Shown: positions 7,950 to 14,887, counted from the first letter of the stretch. The stretch: DNA of 14,960 nucleotides from Candidatus Nanopelagicales bacterium (GCA_018399515.1 JAGYOB010000193.1:1-14960), one strand, 5' to 3'. The notes: generated by a model from the letters alone, not told the origin. Numbers and translations: made by a program.

Positions 7950-7954
7950 CTGCC

Positions 7955-7990
7955 TACGTTCGGACACGTTCGACCCCGACATCAAGGAGG
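7955..7990 (+). promoter_or_regulatory. Possible pstS -10 box, tandem repeat and strong ribosome-binding site
   Basis: TACGTT (7955-7960) fits TANNNT and lies 5 nt after the last PHO-type unit. Two near-identical 10-mers follow, ACGTTCGGAC (7956-7965) and ACGTTCGACC (7966-7975). AAGGAGG (7984-7990) is a near-perfect Shine-Dalgarno sequence with 6 nt to the GTG at 7997, and it decides that start. This is the only strong leader-type start in the window. Confidence 0.55.
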
Positions 7991-7996
7991 TTCAGG

Positions 7997-9022
7997 GTGA
8001 AGGTCACCCGTCGCGCCGCTTTCGCGGCCACTGCGCTCACCAGCGCACTCGTTCTCGCCGCCTGCGGTGGTTCCTCGGATGATGGTGGAGAAACCACCAC
8101 TCCGACCGGCGATGCCACCACTTCAGCGGCACCCACCCCCACCGAGACCGGTGGTGGCGACCTGACCGGTTCGATCGTCATCGACGGCTCCTCCACGGTG
8201 GGTCCGCTCACCGAGCCGGCAGCAGAGTTGTTCATGCAGGCCAATCCTGGCGTCCAGGTCACCGTCGCGGTGTCCGGCACCAGCGGTGGCTTCGAGAAGT
8301 TCTGCAAGGGCGAGACCGATGGCAACAACGCATCCCGCGCCATCAAGGAAGCTGAAATCGAACAGTGTGCCGAGAACGGCATCGCCTATGACAACATCAC
8401 CGTCGCGAACGATGCGTTGACCGTGCTGGTCAACGCTGACGCTCCGGCTGCATGCATGACCGTCGAGCAGCTCAATGCCATCTGGGATGACGGCTCGTCC
8501 ATCACCACGTGGGGCCAGATCCCCGGTCTTGATGTGCCGGCCGACTTCGCCGACACCCCGCTGAACCTCTACGGCCCCGGTACCGATTCGGGCACCTTCG
8601 ACTTCTTCACTGAGGAAATCAACGGTGAAGAGGGTCAGATCCGCATCGACTACACCTCCATTGGCGAGGACGACAACGCTGCGGTCACCGCGATCATCGG
8701 TGATGTCGGCGCCATGGGATATATTCCGTTCTCCTACTACCAGGAGGCTGGCGACCAGGTGAAGGGTCTGGCCATCGACAATGGCGACGGCTGCATCGAT
8801 CCGGCTATTGAGAATGTCCAGAACGGCATCTACACCCCGCTGGGTCGCCCGCTGTTCGTGTATGCCAGCGACAAGGCCCTGCAGCAGGATGCCACCGTGG
8901 CGTTCTTCGAGTTCTACATCAACAACTCCGACCAGATCGCAACCATCGCCGGTGCGGTTGGTCTGACCGATGAGCAGAAGGCTGAGCAGATCGCCAAGGT
9001 CCAGTCCCTGGCCGGCAGCTGA
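7997..9022 (+). CDS. pstS: Phosphate ABC transporter substrate-binding lipoprotein
   Basis: The 341-residue product captures phosphate outside the membrane for PstCAB. Residues 1-23 form a lipoprotein signal (RR, hydrophobic core, lipobox LAAC with Cys23). A Ser/Thr/Gly/Pro-rich linker at about 24-55 follows, then the binding domain. Phosphate-site signatures are IDGSSTVGPLTE, VSGTSGGFEKFCKGETDG, NASRAIKEAE and YGPGTDSGTFDFF. In homologues I recall, the third motif usually reads DASRPIK or NASRPIK; Pro is Ala here. GTG 7997 is chosen over an upstream in-frame ATG at 7901 because it gives a proper signal peptide and has AAGGAGG 6 nt upstream; the ATG lies inside the regulatory array. It is the first gene of pstSCAB. 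Confidence 0.96.
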   Translation: MKVTRRAAFAATALTSALVLAACGGSSDDGGETTTPTGDATTSAAPTPTETGGGDLTGSIVIDGSSTVGPLTEPAAELFMQANPGVQVTVAVSGTSGGFEKFCKGETDGNNASRAIKEAEIEQCAENGIAYDNITVANDALTVLVNADAPAACMTVEQLNAIWDDGSSITTWGQIPGLDVPADFADTPLNLYGPGTDSGTFDFFTEEINGEEGQIRIDYTSIGEDDNAAVTAIIGDVGAMGYIPFSYYQEAGDQVKGLAIDNGDGCIDPAIENVQNGIYTPLGRPLFVYASDKALQQDATVAFFEFYINNSDQIATIAGAVGLTDEQKAEQIAKVQSLAGS

Positions 9023-9029
9023 TCAGCTG
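9016..9029. repeat. Perfect 14-bp palindrome over the pstS stop codon
   Basis: CAGCTGATCAGCTG is its own reverse complement. It contains the pstS TGA (9020-9022) and starts the 58-bp pstS-pstC gap. In RNA it can fold as a 5-bp stem with a GATC loop. It could act as a 3'-end or processing hairpin that keeps pstS message above pstCAB message, or it could be chance. Confidence 0.4.
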
Positions 9030-9080
9030 AATTACTGATACGACACACGCGAGTCTGAGACCAAGGGATACCTTTCCTCC

Positions 9081-10040
9081 ATGTCCACACAGGTCGTGTC
9101 CCCGGGGGCCTCGAGCAGCGGAGCACCAATCCGCAACCTCGAGGCCCCCGGGCCTCGTATCGGCGAGAAGATCATCAAGGCGGTCCTGTGGGCGACGGCG
9201 ACGCTGTCCATCCTGGTCACCACCGGCATCGTCATCTCGCTGCTCGTGCCCAGCATCGGCTTCTTCCAGACGGTCTCGATCTGGGAGTTCCTCACCGGAA
9301 CCATCTGGGCCCCTGCCTTCGCGAACCCGTCCTACGGGGTGCTGCCCATCGTGGTGGGCACCCTCACCGTGGTGGTTTTCGCCATCATCATTGCGGTCCC
9401 CGTGGGGTTGTCCTCGGCGATCTACCTGTCCGAATACGCACCGACACGGGTGCGCAAGACCATCAAGCCGATCCTCGAGGTGCTCGAGGGGCTTCCCACG
9501 GTCGCCATCGGCCTGTTCGCTTTCTACGTGCTCACCCCCCTGATCCGCGATCTCACCCCGTTCCTGCCCTGGACCGGCCCCTTCTCCATCGGCGTAGCCG
9601 GAATCACCGTCGGCCTGTTGATCGTTCCCCTGGTGGCCTCGGTCTCTGACGATGCGATGCGATCGGTGCCAAGGTCGTTGCGCGAAGGCGCATATGCGAT
9701 GGGAGCGACGAAGTTCGAGGTCGCGGTCAAGGTGGTCGTTCCGGCTGCCATCTCCGGGATCATCGCTGCCTTCGTCCTCGGGATCTCGCGCGCCATCGGC
9801 GAGACGATGGTCGTGCTCCTTGTCGCAGGCGCTGGCAACCCGGTCTTGAGTTTCGACCCGACCAAGGGCACCCAGACGATGACCGCCTACATCGGCAGCA
9901 CCGCCACCGGCGACATCTCTCAGGGCACCATCACCTATGACTCGATCTTCGCCGTCGGCGCACTGCTGTTCCTCATGACGTTGGCCATGAACGTCCTCGC
10001 GATGCGCCTGGTCAAGAAGTACCGGGAGGTATACGACTGA
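9081..10040 (+). CDS. pstC: Phosphate ABC transporter permease PstC
   Basis: The 319-residue product is one of the two membrane subunits forming the phosphate channel. It has about six membrane segments (roughly 34-57, 88-117, 138-158, 168-188, 220-250 and 286-310). The EAA loop that docks with the ATPase is at about 201-227 (REGAYAMGATKFEVAVK, then VPAAISGI). YLSEYAPTRVRKTIKPILEV and LEGLPTVAIGLFAF are PstC-type landmarks, and SRAIGETM follows the loop. The N-terminal 30 residues are a polar, cytoplasmic Ser/Gly/Pro-rich stretch. The start ATG has only a weak, distant AAGGGA at 9063-9068. It follows pstS by 58 bp and its stop overlaps the pstA start by one base. Confidence 0.96.
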   Translation: MSTQVVSPGASSSGAPIRNLEAPGPRIGEKIIKAVLWATATLSILVTTGIVISLLVPSIGFFQTVSIWEFLTGTIWAPAFANPSYGVLPIVVGTLTVVVFAIIIAVPVGLSSAIYLSEYAPTRVRKTIKPILEVLEGLPTVAIGLFAFYVLTPLIRDLTPFLPWTGPFSIGVAGITVGLLIVPLVASVSDDAMRSVPRSLREGAYAMGATKFEVAVKVVVPAAISGIIAAFVLGISRAIGETMVVLLVAGAGNPVLSFDPTKGTQTMTAYIGSTATGDISQGTITYDSIFAVGALLFLMTLAMNVLAMRLVKKYREVYD

Positions 10041-10996
10041 TGGCCGACGAGCCTGACTACTCGTCTCGAGTCGCCCTACCGCCACGCACGCGCGTGGCTG
10101 TCGGCGGGGCCCGTGACGTCACCGAGGCGCTGTTCACCTCCGGTGACCGTAAGAAGAAGATCCAGGGCACCATCTTCCTTGGCCTATTGCTGTTCGGCTT
10201 GAGCATCGCGCTGATCGCGATCGCCGCGATGATCATCTGGGCGTTCGTTGCCGGCGGTCCGCGGCTCAACGTCAACCTGTTGACCAATGTGCCCTCGATT
10301 GTGACGCCGGAGAACGCGGGATACCGCACGGCGATCCTGGGCACTCTGTACGTGATCGGCGGGGTGATCTTGCTGATCGTGCCGCTGGGTGTGGGTGCTG
10401 CTGTCTACCTGGAGCAGTTCGCGAACCCGGCGAACAAGTTCAATCGGTTCGTCGACTTGAACATCCAGAACCTCGCCGGTGTGCCCTCCATCGTGTTCGG
10501 CATCCTCGGCCTGGCGTTCATCGTCCGCGGACCACTCAGCCTCGGCTTCGTGGCCGCTGCTGGTTCGCTGACCTTGGCGCTCTTGGTGCTGCCGACGGTG
10601 ATCCTCGCCTCGCGCGAGGCCATTCGTGCGGTGCCGTCATCGATCCGGGATGGGTCGTTGGCGCTGGGTGCGACGGTGTGGCAGGCGGTGTGGCGCCAGG
10701 TGCTGCCCGCGGCACTGCCGGGCATTCTCACCGGGGTGATCCTGGCGGTCTCCCGAGCGATCGGCGAGGCAGCTCCGCTGCTGCTGGTCGGTGCGGTCAC
10801 CTTCGTCACCTTCAACCCGAGTTTCTTCGAAGGCGGATACTCCACCCTGCCGACGATGATCTACAGCTATGCCAAGCGACCGCAGGAAGAACTCCAGGTT
10901 CTCGCTGCCGCTGGTGTGGTCGTCATGCTGCTGTTGCTGATCATGATCAACTCCGTAGCAATCTATCTGCGCAACCGTTTCGAGAGGACCTGGTGA
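10040..10996 (+). CDS. pstA: Phosphate ABC transporter permease PstA
   Basis: The 318-residue product pairs with PstC in the inner membrane. After a polar N-terminus of about 40 residues there are about six membrane segments (roughly 43-71, 98-122, 148-163, 169-190, 225-253 and 287-311). The ATPase-coupling EAA loop is at about 203-229 (RDGSLALGATVWQAVWRQ, then LPAALPGI), followed by SRAIGEAAPLLLVGA. LAGVPSIVFGILGLAF and STLPTMIYSYAKRP are characteristic of PstA. The start ATG shares its A with the pstC TGA (TGATG), with GGGAGGT at 10024-10030 about 9 nt upstream; its own stop overlaps pstB the same way, so pstCAB is translated as a coupled set. Confidence 0.96.
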   Translation: MADEPDYSSRVALPPRTRVAVGGARDVTEALFTSGDRKKKIQGTIFLGLLLFGLSIALIAIAAMIIWAFVAGGPRLNVNLLTNVPSIVTPENAGYRTAILGTLYVIGGVILLIVPLGVGAAVYLEQFANPANKFNRFVDLNIQNLAGVPSIVFGILGLAFIVRGPLSLGFVAAAGSLTLALLVLPTVILASREAIRAVPSSIRDGSLALGATVWQAVWRQVLPAALPGILTGVILAVSRAIGEAAPLLLVGAVTFVTFNPSFFEGGYSTLPTMIYSYAKRPQEELQVLAAAGVVVMLLLLIMINSVAIYLRNRFERTW

Positions 10997-11856
10997 TGAG
11001 CGAGACCACCACCCCCAGCCCGGCACTTCCCGACATCGAGGTCTCAGCCGATAGAGTCGCGTCCGTGGACACTGAGCCCAAGAACACCTTCGAGTTGCGC
11101 GATGTCAACGTGTTCTACGGCCAGATGCTCGCCGTCAAAGATGTGTCCATGGCCATCCCGCACAACCAGATCACCGCGTTCATCGGACCCTCCGGTTGCG
11201 GCAAGTCGACGCTGCTGCGGTCCCTGAACCGCATGAACGACCTCATTCCGGGAGCTCGCGTCGAAGGCGACGTGCTTTACCACGGCATGGACATGTACGG
11301 ACCGAAGGTGGATCCGGTCCAGGTCCGCACGGTTATCGGCATGGTGTTCCAGAAGCCGAACCCGTTCCCCAAGTCGATCTACGACAACGTCGCCTTCGGT
11401 CCGCGCCTCCAGGGTCGCAAGGGCAACCTCGACGACGTGGTCGAAGAGGCGCTGCGCGGGGCCGCACTGTGGGACGAGGTCAAGGATCGACTCAAGGACA
11501 ACGCCTACGGCATGTCCGGTGGTCAGCAGCAGCGCCTGTGCATCGCACGAGCCATCGCCGTTCAGCCGGATGTGATCTTGATGGATGAGCCGTGCTCGGC
11601 CCTCGACCCGGTGTCGACGGGGCGCATCGAGGACCTGATGGCGGAGTTGAAGAAGACCTACACCATCGTGATCGTGACCCACAACATGCAGCAGGCGGCT
11701 CGTGTGGCCGATCGGACGGCGTTCTTCACCGTGCTGGCCAATGACGAGACGGGCTCACGAACGGGTGTGCTGGTCGAATACGACCTCACGTCGAAGATCT
11801 TCTCCAAGCCCGACGATGAGCGCACCGAGAACTACGTCTCGGGTCGGTTCGGCTAA
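10996..11856 (+). CDS. pstB: Phosphate ABC transporter ATP-binding protein PstB
   Basis: The 286-residue product powers phosphate import. All ABC ATPase motifs are present: Walker A GPSGCGKST (64-72), Q-loop Q119 in MVFQKPNPFPKSIYDN, signature SGGQQ (174-178) followed by QRLCIARAIA, Walker B ILMDEP with Glu198, D-loop SALDP and H-loop His229 in VTHNMQQA. VFQKPNPFP, NRMNDLIPGARVEG and FFTVLANDETGSRTGVLVEY are PstB-type. The ATG at 10996 shares its A with the pstA stop, so the roughly 30-residue polar extension before the ABC domain (FELRDVNVFYG) is probably real. No phoU follows in this window. The stop overlaps the stop of a convergent copZ-like gene. Confidence 0.97.
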   Translation: MSETTTPSPALPDIEVSADRVASVDTEPKNTFELRDVNVFYGQMLAVKDVSMAIPHNQITAFIGPSGCGKSTLLRSLNRMNDLIPGARVEGDVLYHGMDMYGPKVDPVQVRTVIGMVFQKPNPFPKSIYDNVAFGPRLQGRKGNLDDVVEEALRGAALWDEVKDRLKDNAYGMSGGQQQRLCIARAIAVQPDVILMDEPCSALDPVSTGRIEDLMAELKKTYTIVIVTHNMQQAARVADRTAFFTVLANDETGSRTGVLVEYDLTSKIFSKPDDERTENYVSGRFG

Positions 11857-12065
11857 ACCAGCTCGTAGCCGGCTTCTTCGACGGCCTCCTTGACGACTCG
11901 TTCGTCGAGGGGGCCGTCGCTGGTTACGGTGACCGCACCGGACTCCAGATCCACATCGACAGACTGCACCGCAGGGAGTGCATCGAGTTCGCCGGTGACG
12001 GCATTGACGCAGTGCTGGCAGGTCATTCCCGACACCTGGTAGGTCGTCGTGGTGATCTCGCTCAT
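11853..12065 (-). CDS. Heavy-metal-associated (CopZ/Atx1-type) metal-binding protein
   Basis: The 70-residue product is a single HMA domain with the metal site GMTCQHC (Cys16 and Cys19), then VDVDLESGAVTV and VKEAVEEAGYEL, as in copper chaperones and the N-terminal domains of copper ATPases. It probably binds Cu(I) or a similar soft metal in the cytoplasm. ATG 12065 is preferred over a start at 12110 because GGGAG lies 7 nt upstream and because the ATGA overlaps the upstream SRPBCC stop by 4 nt. No copper ATPase or CsoR-type regulator gene is in the window, so the delivery partner is not visible. Its stop overlaps that of pstB on the other strand. Confidence 0.85.
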   Translation of the reverse strand: MSEITTTTYQVSGMTCQHCVNAVTGELDALPAVQSVDVDLESGAVTVTSDGPLDERVVKEAVEEAGYELV

Positions 12066-12544
12066 GCTGGATCTCCCTGCGTGCTCTCGGTGTAGTCCTT
12101 CAGTCGGCACAGTGTGGCGTCGATGGCCTTGGCGTTCAGCGCATCGGCTCGCATGGCCTTCAATAGCAGTTTGGACCGGGCGGTCGTCGCATCGAAGGTC
12201 TCGGTGACCCTCGTGCGCGATGAGTCCAGTGGCTCGAGCTCATAGCGCCAGCGGTGCCCGCCCAAGTGGGCCCAGGCGATGCGTCGGCCCTCGTCGAATT
12301 CCTTGACGGTGTTCCCGATCCGGTAGGGCACCTTCATCTTCATATCCATCCGGAAGGAATCGCCGAGTCCGAGGCGCTGCGGACCGGAGACCGAGCCTTT
12401 CACCGTGCCCGAACCGTCGAAGGCAGCATGTTGGCGCGGATCGGCCAGGATGTCGAAGATCATCTCAGCGGGGGCGTCGATGACCACCGACCGCGACACG
12501 ATCCAACGGTTTCCGGTTTGGATCTTCTCCACATCACATGCCAT
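12062..12544 (-). CDS. SRPBCC (START/polyketide cyclase-like) family protein
   Basis: The 160-residue product has the SRPBCC layout: SRSVVIDAPAEMIFDILADP (about 17-36) at the N-terminus, a central strand region with GDSFRMDMKMKVPYRIGNTV and FDEGRRIAWAHLGGHRWRYE, then TRVTETFDATTARSK and a long C-terminal helix. Such proteins fold into a cavity that binds hydrophobic ligands; many have no known substrate and none can be assigned here. Its TGA overlaps the ATG of the metal-binding gene by 4 nt, so the two are probably co-translated. The ATG at 12544 has TAGGCT 6 nt upstream and no good Shine-Dalgarno sequence. Confidence 0.8.
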   Translation of the reverse strand: MACDVEKIQTGNRWIVSRSVVIDAPAEMIFDILADPRQHAAFDGSGTVKGSVSGPQRLGLGDSFRMDMKMKVPYRIGNTVKEFDEGRRIAWAHLGGHRWRYELEPLDSSRTRVTETFDATTARSKLLLKAMRADALNAKAIDATLCRLKDYTESTQGDPA

Positions 12545-12550
12545 ACCCCC

Positions 12551-12556
12551 AGCCTA
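12551..12556 (-). promoter_or_regulatory. Probable -10 box (TAGGCT) for SRPBCC/metal-chaperone operon
   Basis: On the minus strand TAGGCT fits TANNNT and ends 6 nt before the ATG at 12544, placing the transcript start at the start codon. Overlapping it is a small inverted repeat, AGGAG (12556-12560) and CTCCT (12564-12568) with a 3-nt centre, which could be an operator. Confidence 0.4.
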
Positions 12557-12590
12557 GGAGGCACTCCTCACGATGGCGCGTCGCGGGTTC

Positions 12591-12612
12591 GTTCACCGAG
12601 CATTAACCGCGG
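12591..12612 (+). promoter_or_regulatory. PHO-box-like 11-bp direct repeat, low certainty
   Basis: GTTCACCGAGC (12591-12601) is followed directly by ATTAACCGCGG (12602-12612). The first seven bases of each unit agree at 5 of 7 positions and the first is the same GTTCACC seen before pstS. It lies in the 110-bp divergent gap, 29 bp before the suspected -10 of the CSCGW gene, close to the spacing at pstS. The second unit is a weak match, so this may be chance. Confidence 0.3.
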
Positions 12613-12641
12613 CGGATGCATCCCATCGGGCGGCGGGGCTC

Positions 12642-12647
12642 TAACCT
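12642..12647 (+). promoter_or_regulatory. Possible -10 box (TAACCT) of CSCGW-protein gene
   Basis: TAACCT fits TANNNT and ends 7 nt before the ATG at 12655, again the spacing expected for a leaderless transcript. The intervening GGGATCC gives at most a weak ribosome-binding site. The box lends support to ATG 12655 over the nearby ATG codons at 12616 and 12690. Confidence 0.35.
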
Positions 12648-12654
12648 GGGATCC

Positions 12655-12933
12655 ATGGACTTCGGGCGCAGTGACGATGAGGTACTGCCGATGCACGAGG
12701 TGAGCCTCGAGCAGCGCACGGCGTTCCTTGTCCCTGTCTGCTCCTGCGGTTGGGTCGGCACCGCCCGACAGAAGGTCGCCTCGGCTCGAGAGGAAGCACG
12801 CGACCACGCGCTGCTGTATTCCTCGGCCGATCTGTCCGGTCTGCTTCTGCCGGAGTTCGATGCGCTGGAGGATCTGCAGCGGCTCAGCGAGCTCGACGCA
12901 CTCGATCCTGCTGAGCCCGACCCAGACGCCTGA
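12655..12933 (+). CDS. Small unknown protein with CSCGW motif
   Basis: The 92-residue product is acidic and cytoplasmic in composition. Its one distinctive feature is VPVCSCGWVGTARQ at about residues 26-39, a CxCGW pair that could hold a metal or form a redox site, followed by a helix-rich stretch REEARDHALLYSSADLSGLL and an acidic tail DALDPAEPDPDA. I recall similar CSCGW segments in short actinobacterial proteins without known function. Only two cysteines are present, so any metal site would need partners such as His in HALLY or a dimer. Start at ATG 12655 is preferred for the upstream box; ATG 12690 is the alternative. Its last 50 bp overlap the 3' end of the convergent dehydrogenase gene. 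Confidence 0.65.
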   Translation: MDFGRSDDEVLPMHEVSLEQRTAFLVPVCSCGWVGTARQKVASAREEARDHALLYSSADLSGLLLPEFDALEDLQRLSELDALDPAEPDPDA

Positions 12934-13657
12934 ACACCGGCGCCGCTCGCAGTACCGCATCGGGGATGGCTCCAAACGCTCTCACCTGCGCCCCTCGCCA
13001 GTGCGGCACACTGATGATGCGTCGATGCCGGCGCAGGACTCTGACGACGGCATCGGCGACTTCCTCGGGTGTGGTCAACCGGACCCCGGTGAAACTCAAC
13101 GCCACCGCCGGGTCGTCAAGACAATCGGTGATCATCGGGGTGAGCATCCCGTCGGGGCAGATCACGCTCAGGCGGATCCCCGTGACGCCGTCGGCGTGCA
13201 GGTCCCCATCGAGGCCGAGGGTGAACGACAAGACACCGGCTTTCGTCGCGGCGTAGACCGCTTCGCCGGGAACAGGCACCCACGATGCGAGCGAGCCGAT
13301 GTTCACGATGCGTCCGCCCCCCAGCCCACCCTCGCGCTCGCGCATCACTGACACCGCCGCACGGGTTCCGTTCATCACGCCGAGCAGATTGACCGCCACG
13401 ACGTTGGCGACAAGGTCATCGGGGATATCTGCTGCATTGCCCTGGCCGAGGATCCCGGCATTGTTGACCCAGACATCTGGCTGCACCCGTTCGGCCAGAT
13501 CCCGACAGGCCTGGGCATCGGTGACATCCAGGACTTCTGGCGCACCGGTGATGTCCGTGGCGATGACGTCATATCCGGCCGCTCGCAGCCGTTGGGCGAT
13601 CACCGTGCCCAGACCCCGGCCAGCTCCGGTGACGACGGCCTTCTTCATGGGTGCCAT
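12884..13657 (-). CDS. Short-chain dehydrogenase/reductase (SDR) family oxidoreductase
   Basis: The product of about 257 residues is a classical SDR. The cofactor loop TGAGRGLG is at about 10-17, NNAG at about 65-68, and the catalytic triad is Ser122, Tyr135 and Lys139 in IGSLASWVPVPGEAVYAATK. The acidic residue after strand 2 (IATDITG) suggests NAD(H) preference, an inference from position only. The substrate is unknown. The C-terminal tail beyond about 215 is Arg-rich (RRLGRAQQDRVRRAR), which may be peripheral. The ATG at 13657 shares one base with the glgC stop; a GTG at 13660 directly before it is also possible, as is ATG 13645 giving MKKAVVTG. It is cotranscribed with glgC, although no functional link is evident. 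Confidence 0.88.
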   Translation of the reverse strand: MAPMKKAVVTGAGRGLGTVIAQRLRAAGYDVIATDITGAPEVLDVTDAQACRDLAERVQPDVWVNNAGILGQGNAADIPDDLVANVVAVNLLGVMNGTRAAVSVMREREGGLGGGRIVNIGSLASWVPVPGEAVYAATKAGVLSFTLGLDGDLHADGVTGIRLSVICPDGMLTPMITDCLDDPAVALSFTGVRLTTPEEVADAVVRVLRRHRRIISVPHWRGAQVRAFGAIPDAVLRAAPVFRRLGRAQQDRVRRAR

Positions 13658-14880
13658 CACCGCTGTGCCACGATGCCTTTGCCCAGCACGACGATGCCGC
13701 CGTCGCTGATCGTGTACCGCTCGCGATCAGCATCCAGGTCGACACCGATCTGCGCACCCTCGGGGACGATGACGTTCTTGTCGATGATGGCTCGACGCAC
13801 CACAGCATTGCGTCCGATGCGTGCCCCCGGCATCAAGACCGACGACTCGACGTAGGCCCCGCCGGCGATCTGCGCATCGAAACTCACCACCGAGTTGCGC
13901 ACGTGCGCGCCCGACACGATCGAACCGGCCCCGACCATCGACTCGTGGGCGTTACCGCCCTCGACGAATTTGGCTGGGGGATACGGCGGCAGGTGCGTCA
14001 GGATCGGCCAACTCCTGTTGTACAGGTTGAAGATCGGGTGCACTGACACCAGATCCATGTGCGCATCGTGATATGCGTCAAGGGTGCCGACGTCTCGCCA
14101 GTAACCACGATCTCGCTCCGTGCTGCCGGGGACCTCGTTGCGATCGAAGTCGTACACGATCGCCTGCCCCGCATCGACGAGTGTTGGAATGATGTTGCCG
14201 CCCATGTCATGGACCGACCCGTCATCGGCGGCGTCGGCCCGCAGGGCCTCGACGAGCACCTCGGTGTCGAACAGGTAGTTGCCCATCGAGACATAGGAGT
14301 TGTCCTCGTCCCCGACGATGCCCGGTGGATCGGCCGGTTTTTCGAGGAATCGCGAAATGTGCAGACCATCGTCGGCAGTCTCGATAACCCCGAACTGGTG
14401 AGCCAGGGCGCGAGGTTGGCGGATCCCGGCCACACTGACGCCCGCGCCGGCATCGATGTGATCGATGATCATCTGCATGGGGTCCATGCGATACACGTGA
14501 TCGGCACCGAAAACAGCGACGTAATCCGGTGCCTCGTCATTGATGAGATTCAGACTTTGGAAGATGGCGTCGGCACTGCCGGTGAACCACCGGGGCCCGA
14601 GCCGCTGCTGAGCGGGCACCGGGGTCACGTAGTCGCCGAGCAGGGTCGGCATCCGCCAGGTGGTCGTGATGTGGCGATCCAGGGAATGCGACTTGTACTG
14701 GGTCAGAACGCACACCCTGCGCAAGCCGGCATTGATCAGATTGGACAGGGCGAAGTCGATCAGCCGATAGGCGCCGCCGAAGGGGACGGCGGGCTTGGCG
14801 CGGTCTGCGGTCAACGGGAGCAACCGCTTGCCGGCACCACCGGCAAGAACGATGGCGAGCACCCGCGGACCCGTCTGCAT
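13657..14880 (-). CDS. glgC: Glucose-1-phosphate adenylyltransferase (ADP-glucose pyrophosphorylase)
   Basis: The 407-residue product makes ADP-glucose from ATP and glucose-1-phosphate for glycogen or for maltose-1-phosphate-based glucan synthesis. The nucleotide-binding loop is VLAGGAGKRLLPLT (11-24), followed by the substrate region AKPAVPFGGAYRLIDF, the WFTGSADAIFQ segment, FGADHVYRMD with the metal-binding Asp, the glucose-phosphate site SRFLEKPADPPG, and RDVGTLDAYHDAHMDL. From about residue 290 a left-handed beta-helix domain (HVRNSVVSFDAQIAGGAYVE, ARIGRNAVVRRAII) supports tetramer formation and allosteric control. Length is normal. The ATG at 14880 has TACCCT 7 nt upstream. It is divergent from a probable glgA, a pairing known from other actinobacteria. 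Confidence 0.96.
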   Translation of the reverse strand: MQTGPRVLAIVLAGGAGKRLLPLTADRAKPAVPFGGAYRLIDFALSNLINAGLRRVCVLTQYKSHSLDRHITTTWRMPTLLGDYVTPVPAQQRLGPRWFTGSADAIFQSLNLINDEAPDYVAVFGADHVYRMDPMQMIIDHIDAGAGVSVAGIRQPRALAHQFGVIETADDGLHISRFLEKPADPPGIVGDEDNSYVSMGNYLFDTEVLVEALRADAADDGSVHDMGGNIIPTLVDAGQAIVYDFDRNEVPGSTERDRGYWRDVGTLDAYHDAHMDLVSVHPIFNLYNRSWPILTHLPPYPPAKFVEGGNAHESMVGAGSIVSGAHVRNSVVSFDAQIAGGAYVESSVLMPGARIGRNAVVRRAIIDKNVIVPEGAQIGVDLDADRERYTISDGGIVVLGKGIVAQR

Positions 14881-14887
14881 ATCCGCC

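Noticed and set aside
7901..7996. Longer pstS starting at ATG 7901
   Set aside because: The added residues would precede the lipoprotein signal and be encoded by the PHO-box region; GTG 7997 has a near-perfect ribosome-binding site.
8919..10085. A 388-codon open frame on the minus strand opposite pstC
   Set aside because: It mirrors pstC codon for codon and is rich in Gly, Asp, His and Arg with no domain; long antisense frames are common in GC-rich coding DNA.
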